Part shown: piece by piece, positions 6,351 through 12,859 of the stretch
Position numbering within the stretch: the first letter of the stretch is position 1
Layout of the letters: each line of letters begins with the position of its first letter
Notes under the pieces: model-generated
Seen by the model: only the letters and a program-made list of their open reading frames with translations
The model's database searches: none
What the model was told of the DNA's origin: nothing
From: JBLKSS01 sp047607725
Lineage (GTDB): Bacteria > Pseudomonadota > Gammaproteobacteria > Enterobacterales > Enterobacteriaceae
DNA: 15,730 nucleotides
NCBI RefSeq assembly: GCF_047607725.1
Contig: NZ_JBLKSS010000139.1
Span: forward strand, 1-15,730
Direction of reading: 5' to 3'
Program-made: the position numbers and the translations under genes

Positions 6351-6560
6351 TCAATGCTGTTTTTTATAAAGCATTACCGCCTGTTTCATTTGCTGGCGAA
6401 TAGCGTCTGAATAAATCATGCGTTGCCGGGCGTCATAAAAACGCAGGCTGAAGGGCACCGGAACGAGGCGTGACTCCTGCACCAGACTGCGGTCATTAAG
6501 ATAATAAACACAGCGATTACCGTTATCCCTATATTCACATTTAATCACACGATATAACAT
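6351..6560 (-). CDS. Small early phage protein, 69 aa, unknown
   Basis: The start ATG 6560 (MLYRVIKCEYRDNGNRCVYY) was chosen for the strong GGGAGGAC eight bases upstream; the open frame runs on upstream to 6656 but without a ribosome site. The product is basic and rich in aromatic residues, with short beta strands (RVIKCEYRD, RCVYYLND) and a C-terminal helix (SDAIRQQMKQAVMLYKKQH). The region is more AT-rich than the morphogenesis genes. It is located between DUF3164-side small genes and the exonuclease, the semi-essential early region of Mu-like phages. No family recognised. Confidence 0.65.
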   Translation of the reverse strand: MLYRVIKCEYRDNGNRCVYYLNDRSLVQESRLVPVPFSLRFYDARQRMIYSDAIRQQMKQAVMLYKKQH

Positions 6561-6671
6561 GTTTATGTCCTCCCGAGCGGGTTGAGAAAAACAGGCATGA
6601 CGTTTATTTGGCGCAAGCCAGCACCGGCGGATTGACGCCATTCTAAAACAGAGCATTAATGCATTATTTAT
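6561..6671. other. Intergenic gap in early region
   Basis: A 111-base gap in an otherwise overlapping gene run. It holds the ribosome site of the 69-residue gene and a 10-bp perfect palindrome TAATGCATTA (6657-6666). No convincing promoter hexamer pair or stem-plus-T-run was seen. A small gene may have been lost here. Confidence 0.4.
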
Positions 6672-6863
6672 TCAGCGTTTCAGTGTCAGCCACAGAATAT
6701 TCGCAAAATAAGGCGCGCAATTAATTTCAACCACAGTACAGGTGGTTAAATCTTTTGCCCTGTCCAGGGTCCTTATTAAGGTGCCATTTTTTAAAATCCG
6801 GTTAGGTTGATAAATAAAAGTGGCACCGACCGGATAGCACTGATTAAACTGTTCTGCCTTCAT
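6672..6863 (-). CDS. Small early phage protein, 63 aa, unknown
   Basis: 63 residues starting MKAEQFNQCYPVGATFIYQP, three bases after the DUF3164 stop, with GGGG upstream of the ATG. The pattern (an N-terminal MKAxQFNxxYPVGxxFxYQP followed by VRTLxxAxxLxxxTVVEI-like strands and a C-terminal hydrophobic NILWLTLKR) fits a compact beta-barrel-like small protein; similarly patterned short proteins occur in the early regions of many enteric prophages. No function is known to me. AT-rich relative to neighbours. Confidence 0.7.
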   Translation of the reverse strand: MKAEQFNQCYPVGATFIYQPNRILKNGTLIRTLDRAKDLTTCTVVEINCAPYFANILWLTLKR

Positions 6864-6866
6864 GAT

Positions 6867-7496
6867 TCATACCCCGGCAATATCCAGCGACAGCGGCCGA
6901 TATTGCCCGGTCTCGTCGATACGCTCATAAAGGCGGATATAGCTCTTGCTGGTCACCACCTGCACCGCTTCCGCCAGTGCATCCATTGCCCGCAACCAGC
7001 GCGGGTCGGTAATATCATGGCGACGCAGCTGCAGAATACGGGCCGGATTAATATCACCGTTCTTATCGGTGGAAAACGCCTGGTCAATAATGGCCAGCCG
7101 TTCCGGGCGCGCATTCTGCGTCCATTCCGTCATGCAATCATCAATCAATGCCTTGGCGGCTTGAATACGCTCATCAAAGGTAATGCGGTCCTGCAGGACG
7201 CGGATAACCTTGTAACGGCCATCAAAGGAATACAGCGTCACATTGCCTTTTCTGCCGCCACGTTTTACCCCGTACTGCTCAATCGACAGGTCAATCAATG
7301 CCTGGATATCGACAAACGCGCGGTGTTTAAAATCTCTTAATGCCTCATGCAGCGGCCGGGCGCGCGCCACAATATCTTTAACCAGCGCGTCGCGCTCCTT
7401 ATCAATGGGTTTTACCATGGCGTCGGGTATCAATACGCCTTTGGCGTCCTGCCAGTAGCCGGCAGGTACTGTATTGTCATGTAAGTTAGTGGACAT
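6867..7496 (-). CDS. DUF3164 family early protein
   Basis: 209 residues from ATG 7496 (MSTNLHDNTVPAGYWQDAKG); a GTG start eleven codons earlier (7529) would overlap the preceding gene and is less likely. The opening VPxGYWxDAKGxLIPxxxVKPID, the central YGVKRGGRKGNVTLYSFDGR and ITFDERIQAAKALIDDC blocks, and the C-terminal SKSYIRLYERIDxTGxYxxIxLDIA are the conserved elements of DUF3164, a family typical of Mu-like phages just after the transposition genes. The molecular role is not known. It lies in the same early operon as the transposase and ATPase genes. Confidence 0.88.
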   Translation of the reverse strand: MSTNLHDNTVPAGYWQDAKGVLIPDAMVKPIDKERDALVKDIVARARPLHEALRDFKHRAFVDIQALIDLSIEQYGVKRGGRKGNVTLYSFDGRYKVIRVLQDRITFDERIQAAKALIDDCMTEWTQNARPERLAIIDQAFSTDKNGDINPARILQLRRHDITDPRWLRAMDALAEAVQVVTSKSYIRLYERIDETGQYRPLSLDIAGV

Positions 7497-7503
7497 GGGG
7501 GAC

Positions 7504-7677
7504 TCATTTAATCCTGTTTTCGTTTTCACCGATTTCAGAGAAATACATCTCTATCAGTTTAAGTAATAGGCGTGCACATTTATCTTCATGTGGTGTAACC
7601 TTTTTTTGTTTAGCACGGACATTCGCATGAGTGCCTTTTTCATCATCCAGAAGAGTCACTGTTATTTTAATTGGCAT
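7504..7677 (-). CDS. Small AT-rich phage protein, 57 aa
   Basis: A 57-residue frame from ATG 7677 (MPIKITVTLLDDEKGTHANV) to TGA 7504, fitting exactly between the 96-residue gene and the DUF3164 gene, eight bases from the latter's start. The first part is a beta strand plus a charged turn, followed by a basic stretch (RAKQKKVTPHEDK) and an amphipathic helix (LLLKLIEMYFSEI). Base use is clearly more AT-rich than that of the flanking genes. No recognised family. Supported by position, a fitting stop/start layout and sensible residue composition rather than by homology. Confidence 0.6.
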   Translation of the reverse strand: MPIKITVTLLDDEKGTHANVRAKQKKVTPHEDKCARLLLKLIEMYFSEIGENENRIK

Positions 7678-7684
7678 GATAACC

Positions 7685-7975
7685 TCAATGTAATGACGCT
7701 GACCAAATCACCCGGCACCCACCTTTCATAAATGCCCCTTGCTTAAAACCACCCTGTGCGTTTTTGCCCACGGTGATATAATCCGCCTGCCCCTGTTTTA
7801 ATAACTGCTCACAGAACGGATGGTGTTCAATACGGATAACGGGTTTGCAATTATGCAATATCACGCTTTTTACGCTCACGCCTCTTATCGTCAAATAACG
7901 AATAACGGCTTCTGCCTGCGTCATCGCGGCGATAAGATGATTGTTAGTCGATGCCGCTTTATGATGGACTGACAT
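7685..7975 (-). CDS. Small early phage protein, 96 aa, unknown
   Basis: The start ATG 7975 (MSVHHKAASTNNHLIAAMTQ) is chosen because AAGGAGGAAAGT lies just upstream; the open frame begins five codons earlier at the MuB stop. The N-terminal helix (IAAMTQAEAVIRYLTIRG) is followed by strands (SVKSVILHN, PVIRIEHHPF) and a Gly/Gln-rich stretch (GKNAQGGFKQGAF). Similar short proteins with a VIRIEHxP..C..L core are found next to MuB-type genes in Mu-like prophages, to my recollection, without an assigned role. Belongs to the early operon. Confidence 0.7.
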   Translation of the reverse strand: MSVHHKAASTNNHLIAAMTQAEAVIRYLTIRGVSVKSVILHNCKPVIRIEHHPFCEQLLKQGQADYITVGKNAQGGFKQGAFMKGGCRVIWSASLH

Positions 7976-7986
7976 ACTTTCCTCCT

Positions 7987-8917
7987 TCAATGAATTAGCA
8001 TTTCTGCATAGCGGTCGATTAACGTCACGGAAATCCCCTGATTGCCGATAGCGCTTGTCCGGGCCACCCCGCGCGCCAGTTTAAACAGGCGGCGATAATT
8101 GTCCCGTGAATGCTTGCGAAAGGCGGCGGCAATCTCCGGCGCAAGCGGCTCGCCCGATGCTTCACCGTTCGATAACAGGCTGCCCAGAATGGCACTGAAA
8201 TCCTCGGCTTCACTTTCTTTCTTACGAGATTCCAGGTCTAACGCCATACCCACCCGGCTATAGAGCTGGGCGTACTCCCCGCGAGAGCCTTTCAGATTGA
8301 GCAGCAGGCGCGGCATGCCCGCCAGCACAATGGCCACCCCGGAACGGTCGTGAATGCGGCGCAGGACCTCAAGCGCCCTGTAGGGCAGCAGTTCAGCCTC
8401 GTCAACCAGCACCAGCCAGTGCTTGTCACGCAGCCCCTGCACACACTCCTCGACCAGCTCATGAATATTGCCGGTTTTTCGCAGACCCAGCCGGGCGCAC
8501 AGCGCCTGCAATAACACCTTGGCGGTATAGCCGGGGTCGGCTTCAATCAGGATGACGCCTTATATTGGCGCTGTTGGCGCGCACATACTCCTTCAGCACC
8601 ATGCTTTTTCCCATGCCTGCCGGGCCGTATATCACGCCGATATCGCCGAAGTCGTGCGTGGCACTAATCAGGTCCAGCGCCACCCTGGCCAGATGGGTCG
8701 GCACAAAATGCACCTTGATATCCCGCCGGTGGGCGCGCTCTGTCGCGCGGTCAAGAAAATCCCGCAGCGTACCCTCGACGTTATCAATATTGCCGTTGTA
8801 GACCCCCTTTAAATATTGTGAAATGGTCGCGCTGCTTAATCCGGTTTTATCGGCCACCTTGCGCTGGGTGTAGCCTGACCGTTCCATCAGCTGGAAAATA
8901 CGTTCTCGCGTTGTCAT
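7987..8917 (-). pseudogene. MuB-type AAA+ ATPase (transposition target protein), frameshifted
   Basis: Two frames read together give about 309 residues, the size of Mu B (312). The first carries an N-terminal helix-turn-helix (about 15-38, GYTQRKVADKTGLSSATISQ) and a Walker A GPAGMGKS at 98-105; the second carries Walker B (WLVLVDEAELL), sensor-like GVAIVLAGMP and the C-terminal domain. The frame break is near 8560: the minus strand reads AATATAAGGCGTC where NIGVILIEADPGYTAKVLL would continue if one A were removed. MuB binds target DNA, stimulates the transposase and gives target immunity, so loss would cripple replicative transposition. A sequencing error is possible; the site does not resemble a programmed slippery heptamer. 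Confidence 0.9.
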
Positions 8918-8928
8918 ACAATATATCC

Positions 8929-10971
8929 TTACCGGTTATTACCGACCTGCTTGATATCGTGCTCATATTCAGATTCAAATAAATACACCTTCTCTTTTTC
9001 AGGTGCCGACACCTTGGGTATCAGCAGGCTGTAATCGCTTTCCCTGGGCGCATCAATCACCGGGCGTAATTCGTCTTTCGCATCCTGAATCTTGCTTTCG
9101 GCCAGTTTAATGCGACGCTTGGCGCGCACCTCCAGCGCTTTTTCCACCCGCGAGACCGGCACCGGCGAGGCCGTATTGCCATTCCAGAGCGCAGTACAGA
9201 GATAAGCGCCGTCCATTTGGCGAATAATCACTTCGTCCGGATTATGGATATCGTAGGCCACCCTTACCGTCTGGCGGTCTACCTCAATCAGCTCCCTGGC
9301 AAAATACTGGTTATTCAACAGTTCAACCCAGCCGCGCTGGGCCACGCGTTTCTCTTCCGGCATAAACATCTCGCGCAGCTCGCCCGGCGTCAGGTATTCA
9401 ATGTTGTCTCCTTCCTCAGCCAGCAGGGCCTTGCGGTAAGCAGCCGGCGTCATCGACTTGCCGTTGACCTTCGGCAGTGCGCTGTGCTCGTGGCTGTGGT
9501 TATAGCGCTGCACCTCCTCCTCGATGGCGTCTATCAGCTGCCGCCAGCTGGGCAATATCGCCAGCGTTTTTTGCTGAACAGGATTCAACTCCTTACCCTG
9601 ACGCAAGGCATTCGACAGACTCAGCAGTTTTTGCCCCTGTACCCGCACCCCGTTGGGGTCAGCGCTTAGCCCGTTATAGGTCTGAAAGCGCAGAGCCAGA
9701 CGACGAGGGAGAACCCCGTTAAGCCGCTCAATAATGCCCCGCGCCTGGGGATTGCCGGGGAGACCGGTAATATGCTCAATGCCCAGCCGGGGGAAAATCC
9801 CGGTGATATCCGCATCCAGCATCTTGTTGGTCTCACCACCGCCGTTATCGGAGTAGGCAAACAGCGGCTTGCCGTGGTGCTGGATGGCATAACGCCACGC
9901 ATCGGCCACCGCGATGGCGTTCTCCGCCAGTGACAGGCTCCAGCCCACCAGATAGCAGGTGCGCCCATCGAGCACCAAAGTCAGCTCAGGGGTAAAGGGT
10001 CTCCCGTGTATCGGATGCGCCACTTTCATGTTCAGCGACTTGCCATCGGCTATCCAGCAGCCGTTCACCGGCATCTGCGCCCAATCCCGCTGCTGGTAAA
10101 CCTGATACGCCTTAAGCGCCGAGCCGGTAACCCTGCCCTTGACCCTTCGGTTAGGCGCAACCCGCTTGACCATGCGATTGACCTTGTCGTAGGTCAGCAG
10201 GGCCGCCAGCATGGCAGGCTGGTCATGGTATTTGCCCTGCCAGTCTTCCTGAAATGCACGGTAGGCTTCCAGCACCGTCGGGCCACAGGCCCGGGCATAA
10301 TGCGGCCAGAACAGGGCGTAAAACCACGTCATGTCTTCGGGACGCTGCTTCTTCGGCTGACCGGGAGCCAGTATCGCCAGACGCTCCTGGGGCCACTCAG
10401 CACTGAGATAGAGACTCACCCATTCCTGCAGGCTGCTTTTGCCCACCCCTTGCCGGGTGCGGCCCTTTTTGGCGTTGGCCAGCGTGGCGGCGCGCTGCAG
10501 GGCCTCGAGCAATGTGCCGGTCTTTGACTCCTCGGCGATAAAGGTCACCGCCGCAATGCGGGTCATGCCGGCCTGCTGTAACCGGATCACTTCCTGTGCC
10601 AGCATCATGCGCGCATCGGCAATCTGCTTCTGGTGATCGTTCAGGGCCTGCACCTTGCGGTCAAGCAGGGCCGGACATTGGCGCATGATCGCCAGCTCAT
10701 CACGCGACTTGATGGCGGCGCTGTGCTTGACCGACTCATCAACCGGCTGGGCCGGGGCCTGCGCTATTAAAGATTTATAGTGCCGCTGTTTGATGATCTC
10801 GCGAGCTTGCTCTGGTAAACAATCGATGTGGTACTCGAAAGCCTTGGTGCCCGAACGCTTACGGACTAAATCGGGTGAATTTGCAGTCCGCTTATTCAAT
10901 GACCAGCGAAGTCCCTGCAAAGTGCCAGGCAATCCGGGTAAACCGACTAACTCACTCACCGTAACAAACAT
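8929..10971 (-). CDS. MuA-type DDE transposase
   Basis: 680 residues from ATG 10971, two bases after the ner stop; an in-frame ATG at 11007 lies inside ner. Domains: an N-terminal winged-helix of the Mu DNA-binding type (residues 1-65, LPGLPGTLQGLRWSLNKR), helical end-binding domains (about 80-270), an RNase H-like catalytic core with Asp309 (CWIADGKS), Asp375 (FAYSDNGGGE) and Glu415 (QARGIIERLN), then a beta-barrel (about 570-620) and a basic C-terminal tail that in MuA contacts MuB and ClpX. The D-D spacing (66) matches MuA; the D-E spacing (40) is shorter than the 56 of MuA. The protein appears intact and would bind the repeats at the phage end. Confidence 0.95.
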   Translation of the reverse strand: MFVTVSELVGLPGLPGTLQGLRWSLNKRTANSPDLVRKRSGTKAFEYHIDCLPEQAREIIKQRHYKSLIAQAPAQPVDESVKHSAAIKSRDELAIMRQCPALLDRKVQALNDHQKQIADARMMLAQEVIRLQQAGMTRIAAVTFIAEESKTGTLLEALQRAATLANAKKGRTRQGVGKSSLQEWVSLYLSAEWPQERLAILAPGQPKKQRPEDMTWFYALFWPHYARACGPTVLEAYRAFQEDWQGKYHDQPAMLAALLTYDKVNRMVKRVAPNRRVKGRVTGSALKAYQVYQQRDWAQMPVNGCWIADGKSLNMKVAHPIHGRPFTPELTLVLDGRTCYLVGWSLSLAENAIAVADAWRYAIQHHGKPLFAYSDNGGGETNKMLDADITGIFPRLGIEHITGLPGNPQARGIIERLNGVLPRRLALRFQTYNGLSADPNGVRVQGQKLLSLSNALRQGKELNPVQQKTLAILPSWRQLIDAIEEEVQRYNHSHEHSALPKVNGKSMTPAAYRKALLAEEGDNIEYLTPGELREMFMPEEKRVAQRGWVELLNNQYFARELIEVDRQTVRVAYDIHNPDEVIIRQMDGAYLCTALWNGNTASPVPVSRVEKALEVRAKRRIKLAESKIQDAKDELRPVIDAPRESDYSLLIPKVSAPEKEKVYLFESEYEHDIKQVGNNR

Positions 10972-10973
10972 AA

Positions 10974-11210
10974 TTACGACACCTTGCTCACATAACGACT
11001 CGGCCAAATGCTGGCCGGATCCACATTGAGTGCATTAGCGATAATGCGTTCACCTTTGGGATAGGGACGATATAGCGCGTTTTTTAACGTGCTGGACGCC
11101 AGCCCCGAGCCACGGGAGAGATCTTGCATGGTGATCCCCTTCTTATGCAGGGAGGCCACGATATCAATCCGGTGCCAGTCACGATGATTCACTTCATTTC
11201 TATCTATCAT
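10974..11210 (-). CDS. ner: Ner family DNA-binding regulator
   Basis: 78 residues with one helix-turn-helix (about residues 26-50, ITMQDLSRGSGLASSTLKNA) and the family block YPKGERIIANALNVDPASIWPSRY, nearly identical in pattern to Mu Ner. In Mu, Ner is the first gene of the early operon and represses both the early and the repressor promoters during lytic growth. It is placed divergently from the repressor across a palindrome-rich 175-base region and is followed two bases later by the transposase, as in Mu. The start ATG 11210 has GGGT upstream, a weak ribosome site. Confidence 0.94.
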   Translation of the reverse strand: MIDRNEVNHRDWHRIDIVASLHKKGITMQDLSRGSGLASSTLKNALYRPYPKGERIIANALNVDPASIWPSRYVSKVS

Positions 11211-11385
11211 TCGATTACCCTAAAAAGTTAACCATGCAGGTAAGTCATGGGGCTTACCTCTACTGCAAGTATTGATCTTGATTGGAATCAAATAAAGCAA
11301 AAAGTTAGCTTTATTTGACTCTTTTTGTGGTCAATGCGCGCAATTTTTTTAATCCTTTTGAATCAATAGATTAAGTGAAAAGAAA
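11211..11385. promoter_or_regulatory. Divergent early/repressor control region with palindromes
   Basis: Between ner (leftward) and the repressor (rightward). It holds three inverted repeats: AGGTAAG (11238-11244) with CTTACCT (11253-11259); TTGATT-GG-AATCAA (11278-11291); and TCAAATAAAGC (11288-11298) with GCTTTATTTGA (11308-11318), perfect over 11 bp, the last two overlapping. AAAAAGTTA occurs twice in direct orientation (11222-11230 and 11299-11307). These are the natural candidates for Ner and repressor operators. Promoter hexamers cannot be assigned with confidence. Confidence 0.7.
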
Positions 11386-11985
11386 ATGACAGATGAAAAA
11401 ACAAATGAATTTGCTTTTGATGGGGGGAGCAAAGAAAGCTTTAGAGAGCGTTTAAAGATGCTGATTGGTGAACGCAGTATCCGTGCTGTTGCCAGGTGCT
11501 GGGGGTTATCTTTTTCTACATTAAATAATTACTTGAACAAAGGAACTGAGCCGTCCTTTACTGCAATACGGAGCATTGCATATAAGGAGCAAATCAGCCT
11601 TGACTGGCTAGCATTTGGATCATATGACAAGTTATCTAATAACTTAAAAGCTAGATCTGGAAAAACGGGGATAGATGATAATGGTGGTAAGTTAATGACT
11701 GCATGGCTCATGGTGCTTGATTCACTTGATGCGCAAGAAGCTCAAGCTATCTTGAGGATTATCCATAGGAAAGGGATTGAAGGAGTTATTTCGGCTTGTA
11801 TGAAAACTGATACTACCAATGAAAATAATATCACTAGCAATGTTGAAAGAGCGTTGCTTGAACTCCCTCCCGAAGAGCAGGAGCGCCTAATGGCCTTACA
11901 CGAAGCTAAAAAGGGGGCCGCACCTCAAGAGAATCAAATAGAAGACGTAACAAGCTTAGGCTATAAGAAAAGCGGAGTAGCCTAA
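11386..11985 (+). CDS. Phage repressor, helix-turn-helix (lysogeny regulator)
   Basis: 199 residues, transcribed away from the early operon. A helix-turn-helix occupies about residues 30-55 (SIRAVARCWGLSFSTLNNYL), followed by SFTAIRSIAYKEQISLDWLAFG, a layout shared by repressors of several Mu-like phages. The C-terminal part has helices (LMTAWLMVLDSLDAQEAQAI; ALLELPPEEQERLMALHEA) and ends in SGVA. No LexA/CI-type protease Ser-Lys dyad is visible, so induction is unlikely to use RecA self-cleavage. The gene is AT-rich compared with the rest of the phage. In Mu the analogous protein (c) represses early transcription. Not similar enough to Mu c to transfer that symbol. Confidence 0.85.
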   Translation: MTDEKTNEFAFDGGSKESFRERLKMLIGERSIRAVARCWGLSFSTLNNYLNKGTEPSFTAIRSIAYKEQISLDWLAFGSYDKLSNNLKARSGKTGIDDNGGKLMTAWLMVLDSLDAQEAQAILRIIHRKGIEGVISACMKTDTTNENNITSNVERALLELPPEEQERLMALHEAKKGAAPQENQIEDVTSLGYKKSGVA

Positions 11986-11986
11986 G
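11955..11986 (+). repeat. 9-bp perfect inverted repeat across the repressor stop codon
   Basis: CTTAGGCTA (11955-11963) pairs with TAGCCTAAG (11978-11986) around a 14-base loop; the stop codon TAA (11983-11985) is in the right arm. No T-run follows, so it is not a standard intrinsic terminator. It could stabilise the mRNA 3' end or be a protein site. Confidence 0.5.
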
Positions 11987-12116
11987 TAAATACTACGCTA
12001 TTGCATGCTAAATTTATCATACTTAATTTAATGTTTTATATAATTATTTTTATTTAAAGATTATGCTCAAAAGGCGTTTAAACGGCTTTCAAACTTACTC
12101 AAACTACAACCAATTC
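11986..12116. other. AT-rich non-coding leader between repressor and phage-end repeats
   Basis: No gene is visible. It is strongly AT-rich around 12001-12060, a likely bendable segment. A 20-base near-palindrome (12070-12089, core CGTTTAAACG, one mismatched pair) lies just before the first phage-end repeat and may be a protein site. Confidence 0.5.
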
Positions 12117-12125
12117 AGTCCAGAA
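12117..12125 (-). repeat. Phage-end repeat copy 1 (innermost), probable transposase site
   Basis: Minus strand TTCTGGACT, one of three identical 9-mers within 133 bases of the prophage boundary. In Mu the left end has three MuA binding sites (L1-L3), so number and position fit. Assignment is inference. Confidence 0.6.
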
Positions 12126-12130
12126 TATAG

Positions 12131-12164
12131 TGCAAAAAAATCATTTTCTGATCATTTTTTTGCA
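12131..12164. repeat. 11-bp inverted repeat between phage-end repeats
   Basis: TGCAAAAAAAT (12131-12141) and ATTTTTTTGCA (12154-12164) pair perfectly around a 12-base loop. With T-runs on both strands it could be a bidirectional terminator shielding phage and host, or a bend between transposase sites. Confidence 0.5.
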
Positions 12165-12167
12165 ATG

Positions 12168-12176
12168 AGTCCAGAA
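12168..12176 (-). repeat. Phage-end repeat copy 2, probable transposase site
   Basis: Second copy of TTCTGGACT on the minus strand, in the same orientation as the other two, 51 bases from copy 1 and 73 bases from copy 3. Confidence 0.6.
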
Positions 12177-12190
12177 TCCTTAAAATCGTT

Positions 12191-12216
12191 GTAAGCCGCG
12201 CCAATAAAGGGCTTAC
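12191..12216. repeat. 7-bp inverted repeat GTAAGCC/GGCTTAC
   Basis: GTAAGCC (12191-12197) and GGCTTAC (12210-12216) pair perfectly, extendable to 10 positions with one mismatch. It lies between phage-end repeats 2 and 3, in the interval where Mu has a wide gap between end sites L1 and L2 bound by a host bending protein. Function not established. Confidence 0.4.
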
Positions 12217-12240
12217 GACTAATCCAACGTTCCCTTTGAT

Positions 12241-12249
12241 AGTCCAGAA
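12241..12249 (-). repeat. Phage-end repeat copy 3 (terminal), probable transposase site
   Basis: Third copy of TTCTGGACT on the minus strand, about 16 bases inside the probable terminal dinucleotide. Its nearness to the boundary fits the outermost (L1-type) transposase site. Confidence 0.6.
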
Positions 12250-12266
12250 ATGCTTGCCACCCCACA

Positions 12267-12859
12267 ATATCGCCGCGCTCACCGCCGTGATAATCACCCC
12301 GCTCGGGCTAATTATCGGCACCACCGCCGGATATCTCGGCGGCTGGGTGGATACGGTGTTGATGCGTCTGGTGGATATTTTCCTGGCGTTTCCCAGCTTG
12401 ATTTTGGCATTGGCGTTTGTCGCCGCGCTGGGTCCCGGCCTTGAGAACACGATTATCGCTATCGCGCTCTCCTCGTGGCCGCCGATTGCGCGCCTGGCGC
12501 GGGCGGAAACGCTATCGATTCGCAAAATGGACTATATCGCGGCGATACGGCTAAAGGGAGCGTCCTCCTAGCATATCATCCTGCACCATCTGATGCCGAT
12601 GTGCCTGCCCTCGGTGGTGGTGCGCGTCACGCTGAATATGGCCGCCATTATCCTGACCGCGGCGGGGCTGGGTTTCCTCGGCCTGGGCGCGCAGGCACCC
12701 AGCCCGGAGTGGGGCGCCATGCTCTCTTCGGGACGGGAATTTATGATGAATCACGGCTGGATCGCGGCAATCCTCGGTTTGGCCATTCTGTTTACCAGTC
12801 TGGCTTTCAACCTGTTAGGTGATGGCCTGCGCGACGTGATGGATCTCCGCCATGAATGA
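12267..12859 (+). pseudogene. Peptide ABC transporter permease (DppC-like), truncated and with amber stop
   Basis: The right half of a binding-protein-dependent permease. Membrane segments are visible in IAALTAVIITPLGLIIG, LVDIFLAFPSLILALAF, IILTAAGLGFLGL and IAAILGLAILFTSLAFNLL, with the family ending GDGLRDVMD. The 5' part is missing because the prophage lies in the gene; its remainder should be beyond the other prophage end. A TAG at 12569-12571 interrupts the frame within the EAA loop (AIRLKGASS-stop-HIILHHLMP), the segment that docks onto the ATPase. The frame otherwise continues cleanly to TGA 12857, overlapping the next start by eight bases. DppC, DdpC and GsiD types cannot be told apart from this fragment. 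Confidence 0.9.

Larger units (their letters stand above)
1..12266 (-). mobile_element. Mu-like (transposable) prophage, early end through start of head genes
   Basis: The block carries, in Mu order when read right to left, a repressor, Ner, a MuA-type DDE transposase, a MuB-type ATPase, GemA, Mor, lysis genes, terminase and a DUF935 portal gene. The right boundary is set by where an ABC-permease reading frame resumes: permease-like residues start at about 12269. Mu-type ends are 5'-TG...CA-3'; the phage end read on the minus strand would begin TGTGGGG (CA at 12265-12266) or TGGGG (CA at 12263-12264). The other end lies left of position 1, so the target duplication cannot be checked. Frameshifts in the MuB-like and large terminase genes suggest a defective prophage unless they are sequencing errors. 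Confidence 0.93.

Noticed and set aside
8555..8570. Programmed ribosomal frameshift in the MuB-like gene
   Set aside because: No X-XXY-YYZ slippery heptamer and no clear downstream structure; other lesions point to mutation or sequencing error.
12115..12525. Minus-strand open frame of 136 residues crossing the prophage boundary
   Set aside because: It spans phage end and host permease DNA on the antisense strand, with low-complexity content and no family likeness; it arises by chance from the GC-rich permease.
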